Below the pieces are notes generated by a model. That model had not been told where the DNA came from and ran no database searches. It was given only the letters and a program-made list of their open reading frames with translations. From contig CALAKR010000046.1 of NCBI GenBank assembly GCA_937923225.1, positions 1 through 6,716 on the forward strand: a stretch of 6,716 bases of DNA, in the 5' to 3' direction. Origin of the DNA: an uncultured Aquabacterium sp. GTDB lineage: Bacteria > Pseudomonadota > Gammaproteobacteria > Burkholderiales > Burkholderiaceae_C. Below, piece after piece: positions 1-6,716 of this stretch (positions are counted from its first letter, which is position 1; every line of letters begins with the position of its first letter). A program made the position numbers and the translations under genes.

Positions 1-1550
1 GAACCGCCGCCAGAACCGCCCCAACTGCCACCGCTGCTGCCGGCGCGGGACGAACACTGCTGGTACTCAAGGCTGGCCGCGCCATAGGTGTCCCGCACGC
101 GCCCGCACTCATCACTGCTGCAGCGGGCCAGCATGATCACCACGATGATGACCACCAGCACCCACACCCAGCCCTGTCCGCCAAAGGACAAGTTGTATCC
201 CGTACCCGCGTCGCGCCTGAAGGCCGCCGCCTTCGCGGCCTGGATGCCGAACGCCTTCATCACCACCGCCGCATCGATCGCACGCCCGGCCGACCAGGTG
301 ACCTCGCTGCCGGTCTGTTCGCGGTTGAGCTGATGCGTGCCGTAGGAGCCCGTGCCCACGTAGTCGGTGTTCAAGGTGCGCTGGTCACGCCGCACCTTCC
401 AGTAGAACTCGCCGATCACATAGGTGGTCTTGGCGGTGTAGGTGTACTTCTTGCGGTAGGTCACGCCCTTGAAGGCCGCCGTGGCCGCACGGGTGGAGGG
501 CACGCCTGTCACCGGGCGCACCACGCTCCAGCCATCCTCGGCATCCACCAGGAAGGCAAAACCGCTTTGCTGGTTGTAGAGCAGGTACTCGCGCCAGAAG
601 GTCTGCTCGTCCTCGCTGCTGGCGGGCTCGTCGCAACGCTCCTGGTAGCCGACCACCTGCCAGTCGTCGGCATAACCCGAGCCCTCGGCATCGAGCCGGC
701 CGGTACGCCCCATGGGAATCAAGGGCTCCAGCCCGTTGTCCTGCGCGTAGTAGCCCAGGCCGGCGCCCGCATCCTTCTTGGAGATGTCGACCACCGACTT
801 GCATGAGGGGCAGGCGATGGACAGACTCTGCCCCAGCCGTGGGGCGAGCGGTGTACCGCAGTTCGGGCATTCGATGCCGCTGCTCTTGACCTTGGCCTCC
901 GATGGCCCTTCGCGCAGGCCGCTGAGCAACAGATCGGGCAAAGCCACGGCGCGGCCCACGAAGCGCCTGGGCGGCGTCTCGCTGTCGTCGATCGACAGCA
1001 CCTGGCCCTGCGTGTCGCGCAACTCAAGCACGGTGTGCGCTTGCTTGAAATCCGGCACGAAGGCCAGCTCGCCCTCAGCCGCCTGCACACGAGCGGTGAC
1101 GACCGAGGCCACCACCCAAGGGGCCTGGTCGATGAACACGGCCTGCCCCGGCGCCACACGTACCCAGTGCTCAGGCAAAGCGCTACGCGCCGGCTGCTCG
1201 AAGGCGAAAACGTGCTGCCCGTTGTCCTCGCTCAGCCAGCCCGAGCGGCCGTTGTCGAACAGCGCATGCCACTCGTTCCAGACACCCTCGTCGTAGGCCA
1301 TCTGCACGCGGCCCACCAGCGTGAAAGGCTCGCCCTGGTAGCGGCCGGCCACACCCAACTGCAGCGGGCTGTGGTCATCGAACAGATCGGCCACCTGGCC
1401 GATGCGCCGCAGTGTGTCGCCATCGCGCAGCAAGGTGCTGCGGCAATAACTGCACACGGCCATGGGTGAATCGGCCGAGCGGAACTCGACCGGCGCACCA
1501 CAAAAGGAACACAGCGCGCGCCAGGCGCGCTGCGGCGTCGGATCAACCAT
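1..1550 (-). CDS. Tandem zinc-ribbon/DUF4178 membrane protein (3' end outside window)
   Basis: The reading frame is open from the ATG at 1548-1550 to the left edge: 516 codons without a stop, so the C-terminus is missing. The protein has two similar halves. Each starts with a zinc ribbon of identical spacing (C-x2-C-x15-C-x2-C): Cys14/17/33/36 and Cys228/231/247/250. Each ribbon is followed by a DUF4178-like beta-rich domain, roughly residues 55-200 and 262-430, with a shared W-x-E-[WY] signature (Trp91-Trp94 and Trp319-Tyr322) and a following S-G-[WF]. One hydrophobic segment at about 461-478 (WVWVLVVIIVVIMLA) should cross the membrane. The visible end is Cys-containing and Gly/Ser-rich. The start lies 13 bases after the SPFH gene stop and has no good Shine-Dalgarno, so translation is probably coupled. 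A start at Met30 would destroy the first ribbon. DUF4178 has no established function. Family assignment rests on motif recognition and is fairly sure; the role is unknown. Confidence 0.85.
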   Translation of the reverse strand, partial: MVDPTPQRAWRALCSFCGAPVEFRSADSPMAVCSYCRSTLLRDGDTLRRIGQVADLFDDHSPLQLGVAGRYQGEPFTLVGRVQMAYDEGVWNEWHALFDNGRSGWLSEDNGQHVFAFEQPARSALPEHWVRVAPGQAVFIDQAPWVVASVVTARVQAAEGELAFVPDFKQAHTVLELRDTQGQVLSIDDSETPPRRFVGRAVALPDLLLSGLREGPSEAKVKSSGIECPNCGTPLAPRLGQSLSIACPSCKSVVDISKKDAGAGLGYYAQDNGLEPLIPMGRTGRLDAEGSGYADDWQVVGYQERCDEPASSEDEQTFWREYLLYNQQSGFAFLVDAEDGWSVVRPVTGVPSTRAATAAFKGVTYRKKYTYTAKTTYVIGEFYWKVRRDQRTLNTDYVGTGSYGTHQLNREQTGSEVTWSAGRAIDAAVVMKAFGIQAAKAAAFRRDAGTGYNLSFGGQGWVWVLVVIIVVIMLARCSSDECGRVRDTYGAASLEYQQCSSRAGSSGGSWGGSGGG

Positions 1551-1563
1551 GGGCGGAAAGCGC

Positions 1564-2607
1564 TCAGACCAGCTTCTTGAGCAGCTCGGCCTTCTTGGCG
1601 CTGAACTCGTCGTCGGTCAGGATGCCCTTGGCCTTCAAGTCGGCCAGCTTTTCCAGGGTGGACATGACCTCGTCAGGGCGCAAGGGCACCACGGCCGGCG
1701 CGGCGGCAGCCCCCGGCACAGGAACCGCCCCTTGCAGACCCTGCTGCAGCGACTGAGCCATGGTCTGCCCAAGCGCCAACCCGGCACCCAGCCCGGCGGC
1801 ATCGCCCGCGACCGAACCGCCCGAGCCACCGCCCGCGGCCAGCGCCGGCAGCGATTGCGCCGTCTGGTACTGCACGAACTTGCCCATGTCGTTGCCGACC
1901 ATGCCCATGCCGATGCGCTGGTCCAGGATCTTCTGCAGCTCTTCGGGCAGGGAGATGTTCTGCACCGTCACGCCTTCCAGGCGCAGGCCGATGGCATCGA
2001 AGGCCGGGGCAGTGGCCACCTGGAGCGCCTTGGCGAAGGCCACCTGGTTGGCCGCCAGATCCAGGAAGGGCACGCCGCTTTGCGCCACGGCATCGCTGAT
2101 GTGCTGCAGCATCAGGCCACGCAACTGGCCATCGAGATCGGCCATGGTGTAGGCCTCGCGCGTGCCGGACACCTCGGTGTGGAACTTGCGCGGATCGACC
2201 AGGCGCAGGCTGTAGTTGCCGAAGGCGCGCAGGCGCACCGCGCCGAAATCCTTGTCGCGCAGGGTGATGGGCTGCGCCGTGCCCCAGCGCATGTCCAACT
2301 GCTGGCGCGTGCTGAAGAAATACACATCGCTCTTGAAGGGCGAGGCGAAGAGCTTGTCCCAGTTTTTCAGGTTGGTGAGCACCGGCAGCGTCTGCGTGCT
2401 CAGCTTGTGCGTGCCCGGGCCGAACAGGTCGGCCACCTGGCCTTCGTTGACAAACAGCGCCATCTGCGACTCACGCACCACCAGGGTCGCGCCGTTCTGG
2501 ATTTCACGGTCCTGGAACGGATAGCGCCAAGCCAGCACGCCATCGGTGGATTCCGTCCACTCGATGACGTCGATGAACTGCTTCTTGATGAAATCCATCA
2601 GGGCCAT
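1564..2607 (-). CDS. SPFH-domain protein with C-terminal SHOCT domain (YdjI-like)
   Basis: A 347-residue protein. Residues about 30-235 form an SPFH (band-7-like) domain of the soluble 'virion core protein'/YdjI type. Recognisable stretches are the early ALFVNEGQ turn, the LFGPGTHKL loop, the LRAFGNYSLRL strand and the LRLEGVTVQNISLPEELQ end that leads into an oligomerising helix. There is no N-terminal membrane anchor, unlike stomatins and HflK/C. A low-complexity Gly/Ala/Pro linker (about 252-312) leads to a SHOCT helix pair at 318-347 (LEKLADLKAKGILTDDEF followed by a Lys-rich helix), a module often found at the end of oligomerising or membrane-associated proteins. It is the first gene of a leftward operon with the DUF4178 gene. 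In B. subtilis the related YdjI is encoded with PspA and a zinc-ribbon membrane protein and acts at the membrane. A similar scaffold role here is inference. Met1 is preferred over Met4 because a strong Shine-Dalgarno sits 7 bases before it. Confidence 0.9.
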   Translation of the reverse strand: MALMDFIKKQFIDVIEWTESTDGVLAWRYPFQDREIQNGATLVVRESQMALFVNEGQVADLFGPGTHKLSTQTLPVLTNLKNWDKLFASPFKSDVYFFSTRQQLDMRWGTAQPITLRDKDFGAVRLRAFGNYSLRLVDPRKFHTEVSGTREAYTMADLDGQLRGLMLQHISDAVAQSGVPFLDLAANQVAFAKALQVATAPAFDAIGLRLEGVTVQNISLPEELQKILDQRIGMGMVGNDMGKFVQYQTAQSLPALAAGGGSGGSVAGDAAGLGAGLALGQTMAQSLQQGLQGAVPVPGAAAAPAVVPLRPDEVMSTLEKLADLKAKGILTDDEFSAKKAELLKKLV

Positions 2608-2614
2608 GCCGCTG

Positions 2615-2622
2615 CTCCTCCC
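2615..2622 (-). promoter_or_regulatory. Ribosome binding site of the SPFH gene
   Basis: On the minus strand this reads GGGAGGAG, a near-perfect Shine-Dalgarno sequence, with 7 bases to the ATG at 2605-2607. It decides the start in favour of Met1 over the in-frame ATG at codon 4. It also suggests that the first gene of this operon is well translated, in contrast to the second gene, which has no clear site. Confidence 0.8.
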
Positions 2623-2688
2623 GTATGCGCCCTTTGTTGTTCAGGGCTCGTTATGACAAGGGTGGATCTTTGCACAAAACGACACCCT

Positions 2689-2712
2689 TTCCCACACAGC
2701 TTTACGTGGGAA
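2689..2712. repeat. 7-bp perfect inverted repeat TTCCCAC-N10-GTGGGAA
   Basis: The arms are 2689-2695 and 2706-2712 around a 10-base spacer. The left arm abuts a second 7-bp dyad (2658-2664 with 2683-2689), and the right arm overlaps a third, shorter one (2704-2708 with 2716-2720). No T-tract follows on either strand, so an intrinsic terminator is unlikely. A protein-binding site or leader RNA hairpin is possible, as is chance. Confidence 0.45.
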
Positions 2713-2758
2713 CGACACGTCCTTGACATGCCGAACCAACACTGAAGTGGCACTCACG

Positions 2759-2765
2759 AAAGGAG
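2759..2765 (+). promoter_or_regulatory. Ribosome binding site of the outer-membrane protein gene
   Basis: AAAGGAG is followed by 6 bases and the ATG at 2772-2774. A TTG codon at 2766 is also in frame but directly abuts this site, so it cannot serve as the start for it. This fixes the protein at 195 residues, starting MTFQHK. Confidence 0.8.
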
Positions 2766-2771
2766 TTGTAC

Positions 2772-3359
2772 ATGACCTTCCAACACAAGACAAAGTCCCT
2801 GCCCCTTCAACGCACCCTGGGCGCCATGGCCGCCGCCATCACCACCACCCTCATGGCGGCGGGCAGCGCCCACGCCCAGCTGGCCGCCACGCCTGGCTAC
2901 TACGTGGGCGGCAATGTGAGCCAGTCCCACCTGAAGGACGACAGCCCATTGGGGCCCGACACCGATCGCAGCGACACCGGGTACAAGTTCTACGGTGGTT
3001 ACCAGTTCACCCCCAACTTCGCGCTGGAAGCGGGCTATGCCGGCCTGGGCAAGTTCCAGGCACCCTCCGGTGATGTCAAGGCCCGCGGGCTGTACCTGGA
3101 TGCGGTGGGCACCGTGCCGCTGGCCCCGCAATGGTCGGCGCTGGGGCGCGTGGGTGTCGTCGACACCGAATCCAAGATCTCCGGTAGCGGCCTGACCGTG
3201 AAGGACCACGACACAGGCCTGAAGGTGGGTGCCGGCCTGCAGTACGACTTCAGCCCCAGCACCGCACTGCGCGGGGAGTGGGAACGCTACCGCGTGGGCA
3301 TGGACAGCATGCGCACCAATGTCGACCAGTACTCGCTGGGCCTGGTCGTGAAGTTCTGA
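2772..3359 (+). CDS. Small outer-membrane beta-barrel protein (OmpA-like/OMP_b-brl type)
   Basis: A 195-residue precursor. It has a classic Sec signal peptide: basic residues at 6-14, a hydrophobic core at about 16-31, and an AHA-Q cleavage site after residue 35. The mature part of about 160 residues alternates amphipathic strands with turns. Examples are GYYVGGNVSQS, GYKFYGGYQF followed by NFALEAGYAGLG, LYLDAVGTVPL, SALGRVGVVDTESKI, TGLKVGAGLQYDF, ALRGEWERYRV and YSLGLVVKF. It ends in Phe, the usual C-terminal signal for insertion by the BAM complex. Size and strand count fit an eight-stranded barrel without a peptidoglycan-binding C-terminal domain. Substrate and function cannot be told; such proteins are often structural, stress-induced or adhesive. 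It stands alone: the upstream operon is divergent, and the next gene appears to have its own promoter. Confidence 0.85.
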   Translation: MTFQHKTKSLPLQRTLGAMAAAITTTLMAAGSAHAQLAATPGYYVGGNVSQSHLKDDSPLGPDTDRSDTGYKFYGGYQFTPNFALEAGYAGLGKFQAPSGDVKARGLYLDAVGTVPLAPQWSALGRVGVVDTESKISGSGLTVKDHDTGLKVGAGLQYDFSPSTALRGEWERYRVGMDSMRTNVDQYSLGLVVKF

Positions 3360-3368
3360 CGCCCACGG

Positions 3369-3397
3369 TTGAAGGGATCCAGGGCCCCGGCTAAAAT
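3369..3397 (+). promoter_or_regulatory. Sigma70-type promoter for the exported-protein/miaB operon
   Basis: TTGAAG (3369-3374; 4 of 6 matches to TTGACA) is followed after exactly 17 bp by TAAAAT (3392-3397; 5 of 6 matches to TATAAT). The predicted transcription start is near 3404, giving a leader of about 25 bases before the ATG at 3430. The position just after the outer-membrane protein stop codon, and the optimal spacing, make it the best promoter in the window. Confidence 0.65.
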
Positions 3398-3423
3398 CGG
3401 CGGTCTTTCACAGCCCCTGGATC
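3376..3423. repeat. 9-bp perfect inverted repeat overlapping the promoter
   Basis: GATCCAGGG at 3376-3384 is the exact reverse complement of CCCTGGATC at 3415-3423, with 30 bases between. The left arm lies in the -35/-10 spacer and the right arm in the early leader, ending 6 bases before the start codon. If transcription starts near 3404 the left arm is not in the RNA, so a DNA-level operator is more likely than a hairpin. In readthrough RNA from the upstream gene it could fold. There is no T-tract for a terminator. Confidence 0.5.
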
Positions 3424-3429
3424 TACACC

Positions 3430-3957
3430 ATGCCCCGCTGTCCTCAGCCGGCCCCGGCACTGCCCCGGGCCGGTTCGGCCCTGCCCTGCCTGGCCTCCTT
3501 GACCGCCCTGACACTGGCCTTCAGCAGTGCCGCCGTGATGGCCCAGAGCGCTGCCACGCCCGCCAGTGCGCCGTCGTCTTCCGCCAGCGCGCCTCCGCCG
3601 CCACCGCCCAAGGTCGATCCCAACCTGATCGTGCCCATGCAGCTCACGCGCGTGCTGCCACCCACCTCGCTGCGTGGTGAGGTGCTGTTCAGCCAGCCGC
3701 CCGAAGTTGTGCTCAACGGCAAGACCGCCGCCCGCCTGGCCCCTGGCGCCCGCATCCGGGGCGAGAACAACATGCTGGTGATGTGGGGCATGCTGATCGG
3801 CAAGAAGATCAAGGTCAACTACACCATCGACACCTACGGCCTGCTGATGGACGTGTGGATCCTGCGCCCGGACGAACTGGCACAGCTGTGGCCCAGCACA
3901 CCGGCCGAAGCCGCCAAATGGACCTACGACCCTCTGAAGAAAACCTGGTCCAAGTGA
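3430..3957 (+). CDS. Uncharacterised exported protein with proline-rich linker, upstream of miaB
   Basis: A 175-residue protein I cannot assign to a named family. The N-terminus looks like a long signal peptide with a hydrophobic core at about 18-36 and a likely cleavage after AVMA (residue 38). An Ala/Ser/Pro linker follows, containing six consecutive prolines (55-60), typical of a tether in the periplasm. The compact core (about 62-175) is well-formed sequence with alternating hydrophobic stretches. It includes GEVLFSQPPEVVLNGK, LAPGARIRG, MLIGKKIKVNYTID and LLMDVWILRPDEL, and a Trp-rich end (Trp154, 164, 173). This suggests a small beta-rich periplasmic domain. The start has only a weak GGA as Shine-Dalgarno but sits about 25 bases after a good promoter. 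Its stop is 10 bases before miaB, so the two are probably co-transcribed. A function in tRNA modification is unlikely given export; the pairing may simply be a shared promoter. Confidence 0.8.
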   Translation: MPRCPQPAPALPRAGSALPCLASLTALTLAFSSAAVMAQSAATPASAPSSSASAPPPPPPKVDPNLIVPMQLTRVLPPTSLRGEVLFSQPPEVVLNGKTAARLAPGARIRGENNMLVMWGMLIGKKIKVNYTIDTYGLLMDVWILRPDELAQLWPSTPAEAAKWTYDPLKKTWSK

Positions 3958-3967
3958 GTAGTACGAG

Positions 3968-5377
3968 ATGAGCGCCCTGCCCGAATCCCCCGATACCGCC
4001 CATAGCACCCATAGCGTCGCCCTGCCCGCTGTCACCGCCCACGTGGGCAAGAAGGTCTACATCAAGACTTACGGCTGCCAGATGAACGAGTACGACTCGG
4101 ACAAGATGTCCGACGTGCTCAATGCCGCCAAGGGCTACGAGCCCACCAATGACCCGGAACAGGCCGACCTGATCCTGTTCAACACTTGCTCCATCCGCGA
4201 AAAGGCCCAGGAGAAGGTGTTCTCTGACCTGGGCCGCGTCAAGCACCTCAAGGAGCGCGGCGTGATGATCGGCGTGGGCGGCTGCGTGGCCAGCCAGGAG
4301 GGCGCGGCCATCATCGAACGCGCGCCCTATGTGGACGTGGTGTTCGGCCCCCAGACGCTGCACCGCCTGCCCGCCATGCTGGAAAAGCGCCAGCAGCAAA
4401 AGCGCCCGCAGGTGGACATCAGCTTCCCCGAGATCGAGAAGTTCGACCACCTGCCGCCGCCGCGCAAGGAAGGCGCCAGCGCCTTCGTGTCCATCATGGA
4501 AGGCTGCTCCAAGTACTGCAGCTACTGCGTGGTGCCCTACACCCGCGGTGAAGAGGTCTCGCGCCCCTTCGACGACGTGCTGACCGAGGTGGCCGACCTG
4601 GCCGACCAGGGCGTGCGCGAAGTGACGCTGCTGGGCCAGAACGTGAACGGCTACCGGGGCCGCATGGGCGACACCACAGAGATCGCCGACTTCGCCATGC
4701 TGCTGGAGTACGTGGCCGAGATCCCCGGCATCGAGCGCATCCGCTACACCACCAGCCACCCCAACGAGTTCACGCAGCGCCTGATCGACGTCTACGGCAA
4801 GACCGACAAGCTGGTCAACCACGTGCACCTGCCCGTGCAGCACGGCTCCGACCGCATCCTGATGGCGATGAAGCGCGGCTACACGGCGCTGGAGTTCAAG
4901 AGCACCATCCGCAAGCTGCGCCTGGTGCGGCCCGACATCCGCATCTCGTCGGACTTCATCGTGGGCTTCCCCGGCGAGACCGATGACGACTTCGCCAAGA
5001 TGATGAAGCTGGTGGACGACATCGGCTTCGACGCATCCTTCAGCTTCATCTTCAGCGCCCGCCCCGGCACGCCTGCCGCCGCGCTGGAGGACACCACGCC
5101 GCAAGAGGTGAAGCTCAAGCGCCTGCAGACGCTGCAGGCCGTGCTGGAAGGCAATGTGCAGCGCTTCAGCCAGGCGCTGGTCGGCACGACGCAGCGCATC
5201 CTGGTCGAAGGGCCCAGCCGCAAGGACCCGACCGAGCTGATGGGCCGCACCGAGTGCAACCGCATCGTCAACTTCCCCGGCGGGCCCCAGCCGCAGCGCC
5301 TGATCGGCCAGTTGATCGACGCGAACATCACGCTGGCCTACCCACACTCGCTGCGCGGCGAGATCGCTACGCGCTGA
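3968..5377 (+). CDS. miaB: tRNA (N6-isopentenyl adenosine(37)-C2)-methylthiotransferase MiaB
   Basis: A radical-SAM enzyme that adds a methylthio group to i6A at position 37 of tRNAs reading UNN codons, acting after MiaA in the cytoplasm. The N-terminal methylthiotransferase domain (about 29-150) carries the auxiliary-cluster cysteines: Cys37 in [15 protein letters not shown], Cys74 in [10 protein letters not shown] and Cys106 in GVGGCVASQ. The radical-SAM core has the C-x3-C-x2-C cluster motif at Cys180/184/187 ([17 protein letters not shown]). A TRAM RNA-binding domain occupies about 402-467. Length (469) matches the family (E. coli about 474). The first 25 or so residues, before [11 protein letters not shown], are an extension lacking in many homologues; GTG at codon 26 is an alternative start. 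The ATG at 3968 is preferred because it lies 10 bases after the upstream stop, although its Shine-Dalgarno is weak. Identity is secure. Confidence 0.97.
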   Translation: MSALPESPDTAHSTHSVALPAVTAHVGKKVYIKTYGCQMNEYDSDKMSDVLNAAKGYEPTNDPEQADLILFNTCSIREKAQEKVFSDLGRVKHLKERGVMIGVGGCVASQEGAAIIERAPYVDVVFGPQTLHRLPAMLEKRQQQKRPQVDISFPEIEKFDHLPPPRKEGASAFVSIMEGCSKYCSYCVVPYTRGEEVSRPFDDVLTEVADLADQGVREVTLLGQNVNGYRGRMGDTTEIADFAMLLEYVAEIPGIERIRYTTSHPNEFTQRLIDVYGKTDKLVNHVHLPVQHGSDRILMAMKRGYTALEFKSTIRKLRLVRPDIRISSDFIVGFPGETDDDFAKMMKLVDDIGFDASFSFIFSARPGTPAAALEDTTPQEVKLKRLQTLQAVLEGNVQRFSQALVGTTQRILVEGPSRKDPTELMGRTECNRIVNFPGGPQPQRLIGQLIDANITLAYPHSLRGEIATR

Positions 5378-5394
5378 TTCGCTGCACCGCAGCA

Positions 5395-5474
5395 TTGCCA
5401 GGGGCTTGGGTTCAAGCGCGAACAAGCCCCTGACAAGCGCCTGTAGTTCACGAAAGCCCTGCCCCTGCTGGCAA
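5395..5474 (+). other. Competing RNA pairing in the miaB-sdaA spacer
   Basis: The segment TTGCCAGGGGC (5395-5405), which contains most of the left arm of the 5399-5432 hairpin, can alternatively pair with GCCCC (5461-5465) and TGGCAA (5469-5474). That makes 11 pairs with a 3-base bulge (5466-5468). The right arm CAAGCCCCTG also has a near-copy directly after it (CAAGCGCCTG, 5434-5443; one mismatch). Two mutually exclusive folds just before sdaA resemble a leader with switching potential, but this GC-rich spacer could also produce them by chance. I found no convincing promoter in the spacer. Confidence 0.35.
5399..5432 (+). terminator. Strong hairpin after miaB, terminator-like without T-tract
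   Basis: CAGGGGCTTG (5399-5408) pairs perfectly with CAAGCCCCTG (5423-5432), a 10-bp stem with a 14-base loop. Inside the loop TTC/GAA could add three pairs across a two-base bulge. It begins 22 bases after the miaB stop, where a terminator would be expected. However, no run of T follows (ACAAGCGCCTG), so it may instead protect the mRNA 3' end, assist Rho-dependent termination, or belong to the leader of sdaA. Confidence 0.4.
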
Positions 5475-5499
5475 GGCAAAGGTCTAGGATGAACCCGAA

Positions 5500-5511
5500 A
5501 GGTGCTTCACC
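5500..5511 (+). promoter_or_regulatory. Ribosome binding site of sdaA inside a mini-hairpin
   Basis: AGGTG (5500-5504) is the Shine-Dalgarno, 7 bases before the ATG at 5512-5514. Its GGTG (5501-5504) is complementary to CACC (5508-5511), which directly abuts the start codon, with a CTT loop. The 4-bp hairpin could partly mask the site, but it is small and probably only modulates translation slightly. Confidence 0.55.

Positions 5512-6716
<1,205 letters not shown>

Larger units (their letters stand above)
2608..2771. promoter_or_regulatory. Divergent intergenic region with clustered inverted repeats
   Basis: This 164-bp spacer must carry the promoters of both the leftward SPFH/DUF4178 operon and the rightward outer-membrane protein gene. 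It holds three short perfect inverted repeats in a row: 2658-2664 with 2683-2689 (AAGGGTG/CACCCTT), 2689-2695 with 2706-2712 (TTCCCAC/GTGGGAA), and 2704-2708 with 2716-2720 (ACGTG/CACGT). The 8-mer AACGACAC occurs twice, at 2678-2685 and 2711-2718, 33 bp apart. For the leftward operon the best promoter guess is a weak TTGTGC (2672-2677) with CATAAC (2650-2655) at 16-bp spacing. For the rightward gene a perfect TTGACA lies at 2723-2728 but no acceptable -10 follows it. That the region is regulatory is likely from its position; the individual sites are uncertain. Confidence 0.5.

Noticed and set aside
1..60. Short GC-rich tandem-like repeat at the left edge
   Set aside because: It is simply the codons of the Gly/Ser-rich tail of the DUF4178 protein; there is no separate DNA repeat.
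2723..2728. Perfect TTGACA as the -35 box of the outer-membrane protein gene
   Set aside because: No hexamer resembling TATAAT lies 15-19 bp downstream (the region is CTGAAGTGGCACTC), and the start codon is only 43 bases away. Kept only as a remark.
1462..2745. A 427-codon open frame on the plus strand opposite the SPFH gene
   Set aside because: Low-complexity composition (Gln, His, Arg, Ala, Gly), no domain, and full overlap with a clear SPFH-SHOCT gene on the other strand.
3360..3429. Intrinsic terminator of the outer-membrane protein gene
   Set aside because: The only long dyad (3376-3423) has a 30-base loop and no T-tract, and it overlaps a good promoter.
5395..5423. TTGCCA (5395-5400) as the -35 box of an sdaA promoter
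   Set aside because: At 17-bp spacing the would-be -10 box is GCGAAC, and other spacings are no better.
3815..5479. A 554-codon open frame on the minus strand opposite miaB
   Set aside because: It is a mirror of miaB in GC-rich DNA: the translation is rich in His, Val, Leu, Ala and Gly with no recognisable domain, while the plus strand encodes a textbook MiaB.
5469..5484. Possible sigma54 promoter (TGGCA with downstream GC) before sdaA
   Set aside because: The required TTGC-type -12 element at the right spacing is missing.

Overview
The window is about 6.7 kb of GC-rich, densely coding DNA. Codon use, a MiaB and an iron-sulfur L-serine dehydratase of proteobacterial type, and a TAAAAT-type promoter next to a GC-rich gene start all suggest a betaproteobacterium, most likely order Burkholderiales (Comamonadaceae or a related family). 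The genus cannot be told from this sequence. I see no mobile element, CRISPR array, tRNA or rRNA.

Left part (1-2607, minus strand): a tight two-gene operon reading leftward. The first gene encodes an SPFH-domain protein with a C-terminal SHOCT helix pair. Thirteen bases later comes a protein with two zinc-ribbon + DUF4178-like halves, one membrane segment and a Gly/Ser-rich tail, which runs off the left edge. The pair looks like a membrane-surface scaffold module, distantly reminiscent of the SPFH/zinc-ribbon partners of PspA in Bacillus subtilis (YdjI and YdjG). The cellular role is not established. This is the least-understood and most interesting part of the window.

Middle (2608-2771): a 164-bp divergent intergenic region rich in short inverted repeats. 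It separates the leftward operon from a rightward gene for a small outer-membrane beta-barrel protein (2772-3359).

Right part (3369-5377, plus strand): a good sigma70-type promoter (TTGAAG-N17-TAAAAT) lies just upstream of an uncharacterised exported protein with a proline-rich linker. Ten bases later comes miaB, the tRNA 2-methylthio-N6-isopentenyladenosine-37 methylthiotransferase. The two are probably co-transcribed.

Far right (5378-6716): a 134-bp spacer with a strong 10-bp hairpin and a competing alternative pairing precedes sdaA, the [4Fe-4S] L-serine ammonia-lyase, which is cut by the right edge. Both miaB and sdaA encode oxygen-sensitive iron-sulfur enzymes, but I see no direct functional link beyond that.

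Most of the window is ordinary housekeeping content. The points worth a second look are the SPFH/DUF4178 pair with its internal duplication, the exported protein coupled to miaB, and the structured non-coding segments at 2650-2720, 3369-3423 and 5395-5511.
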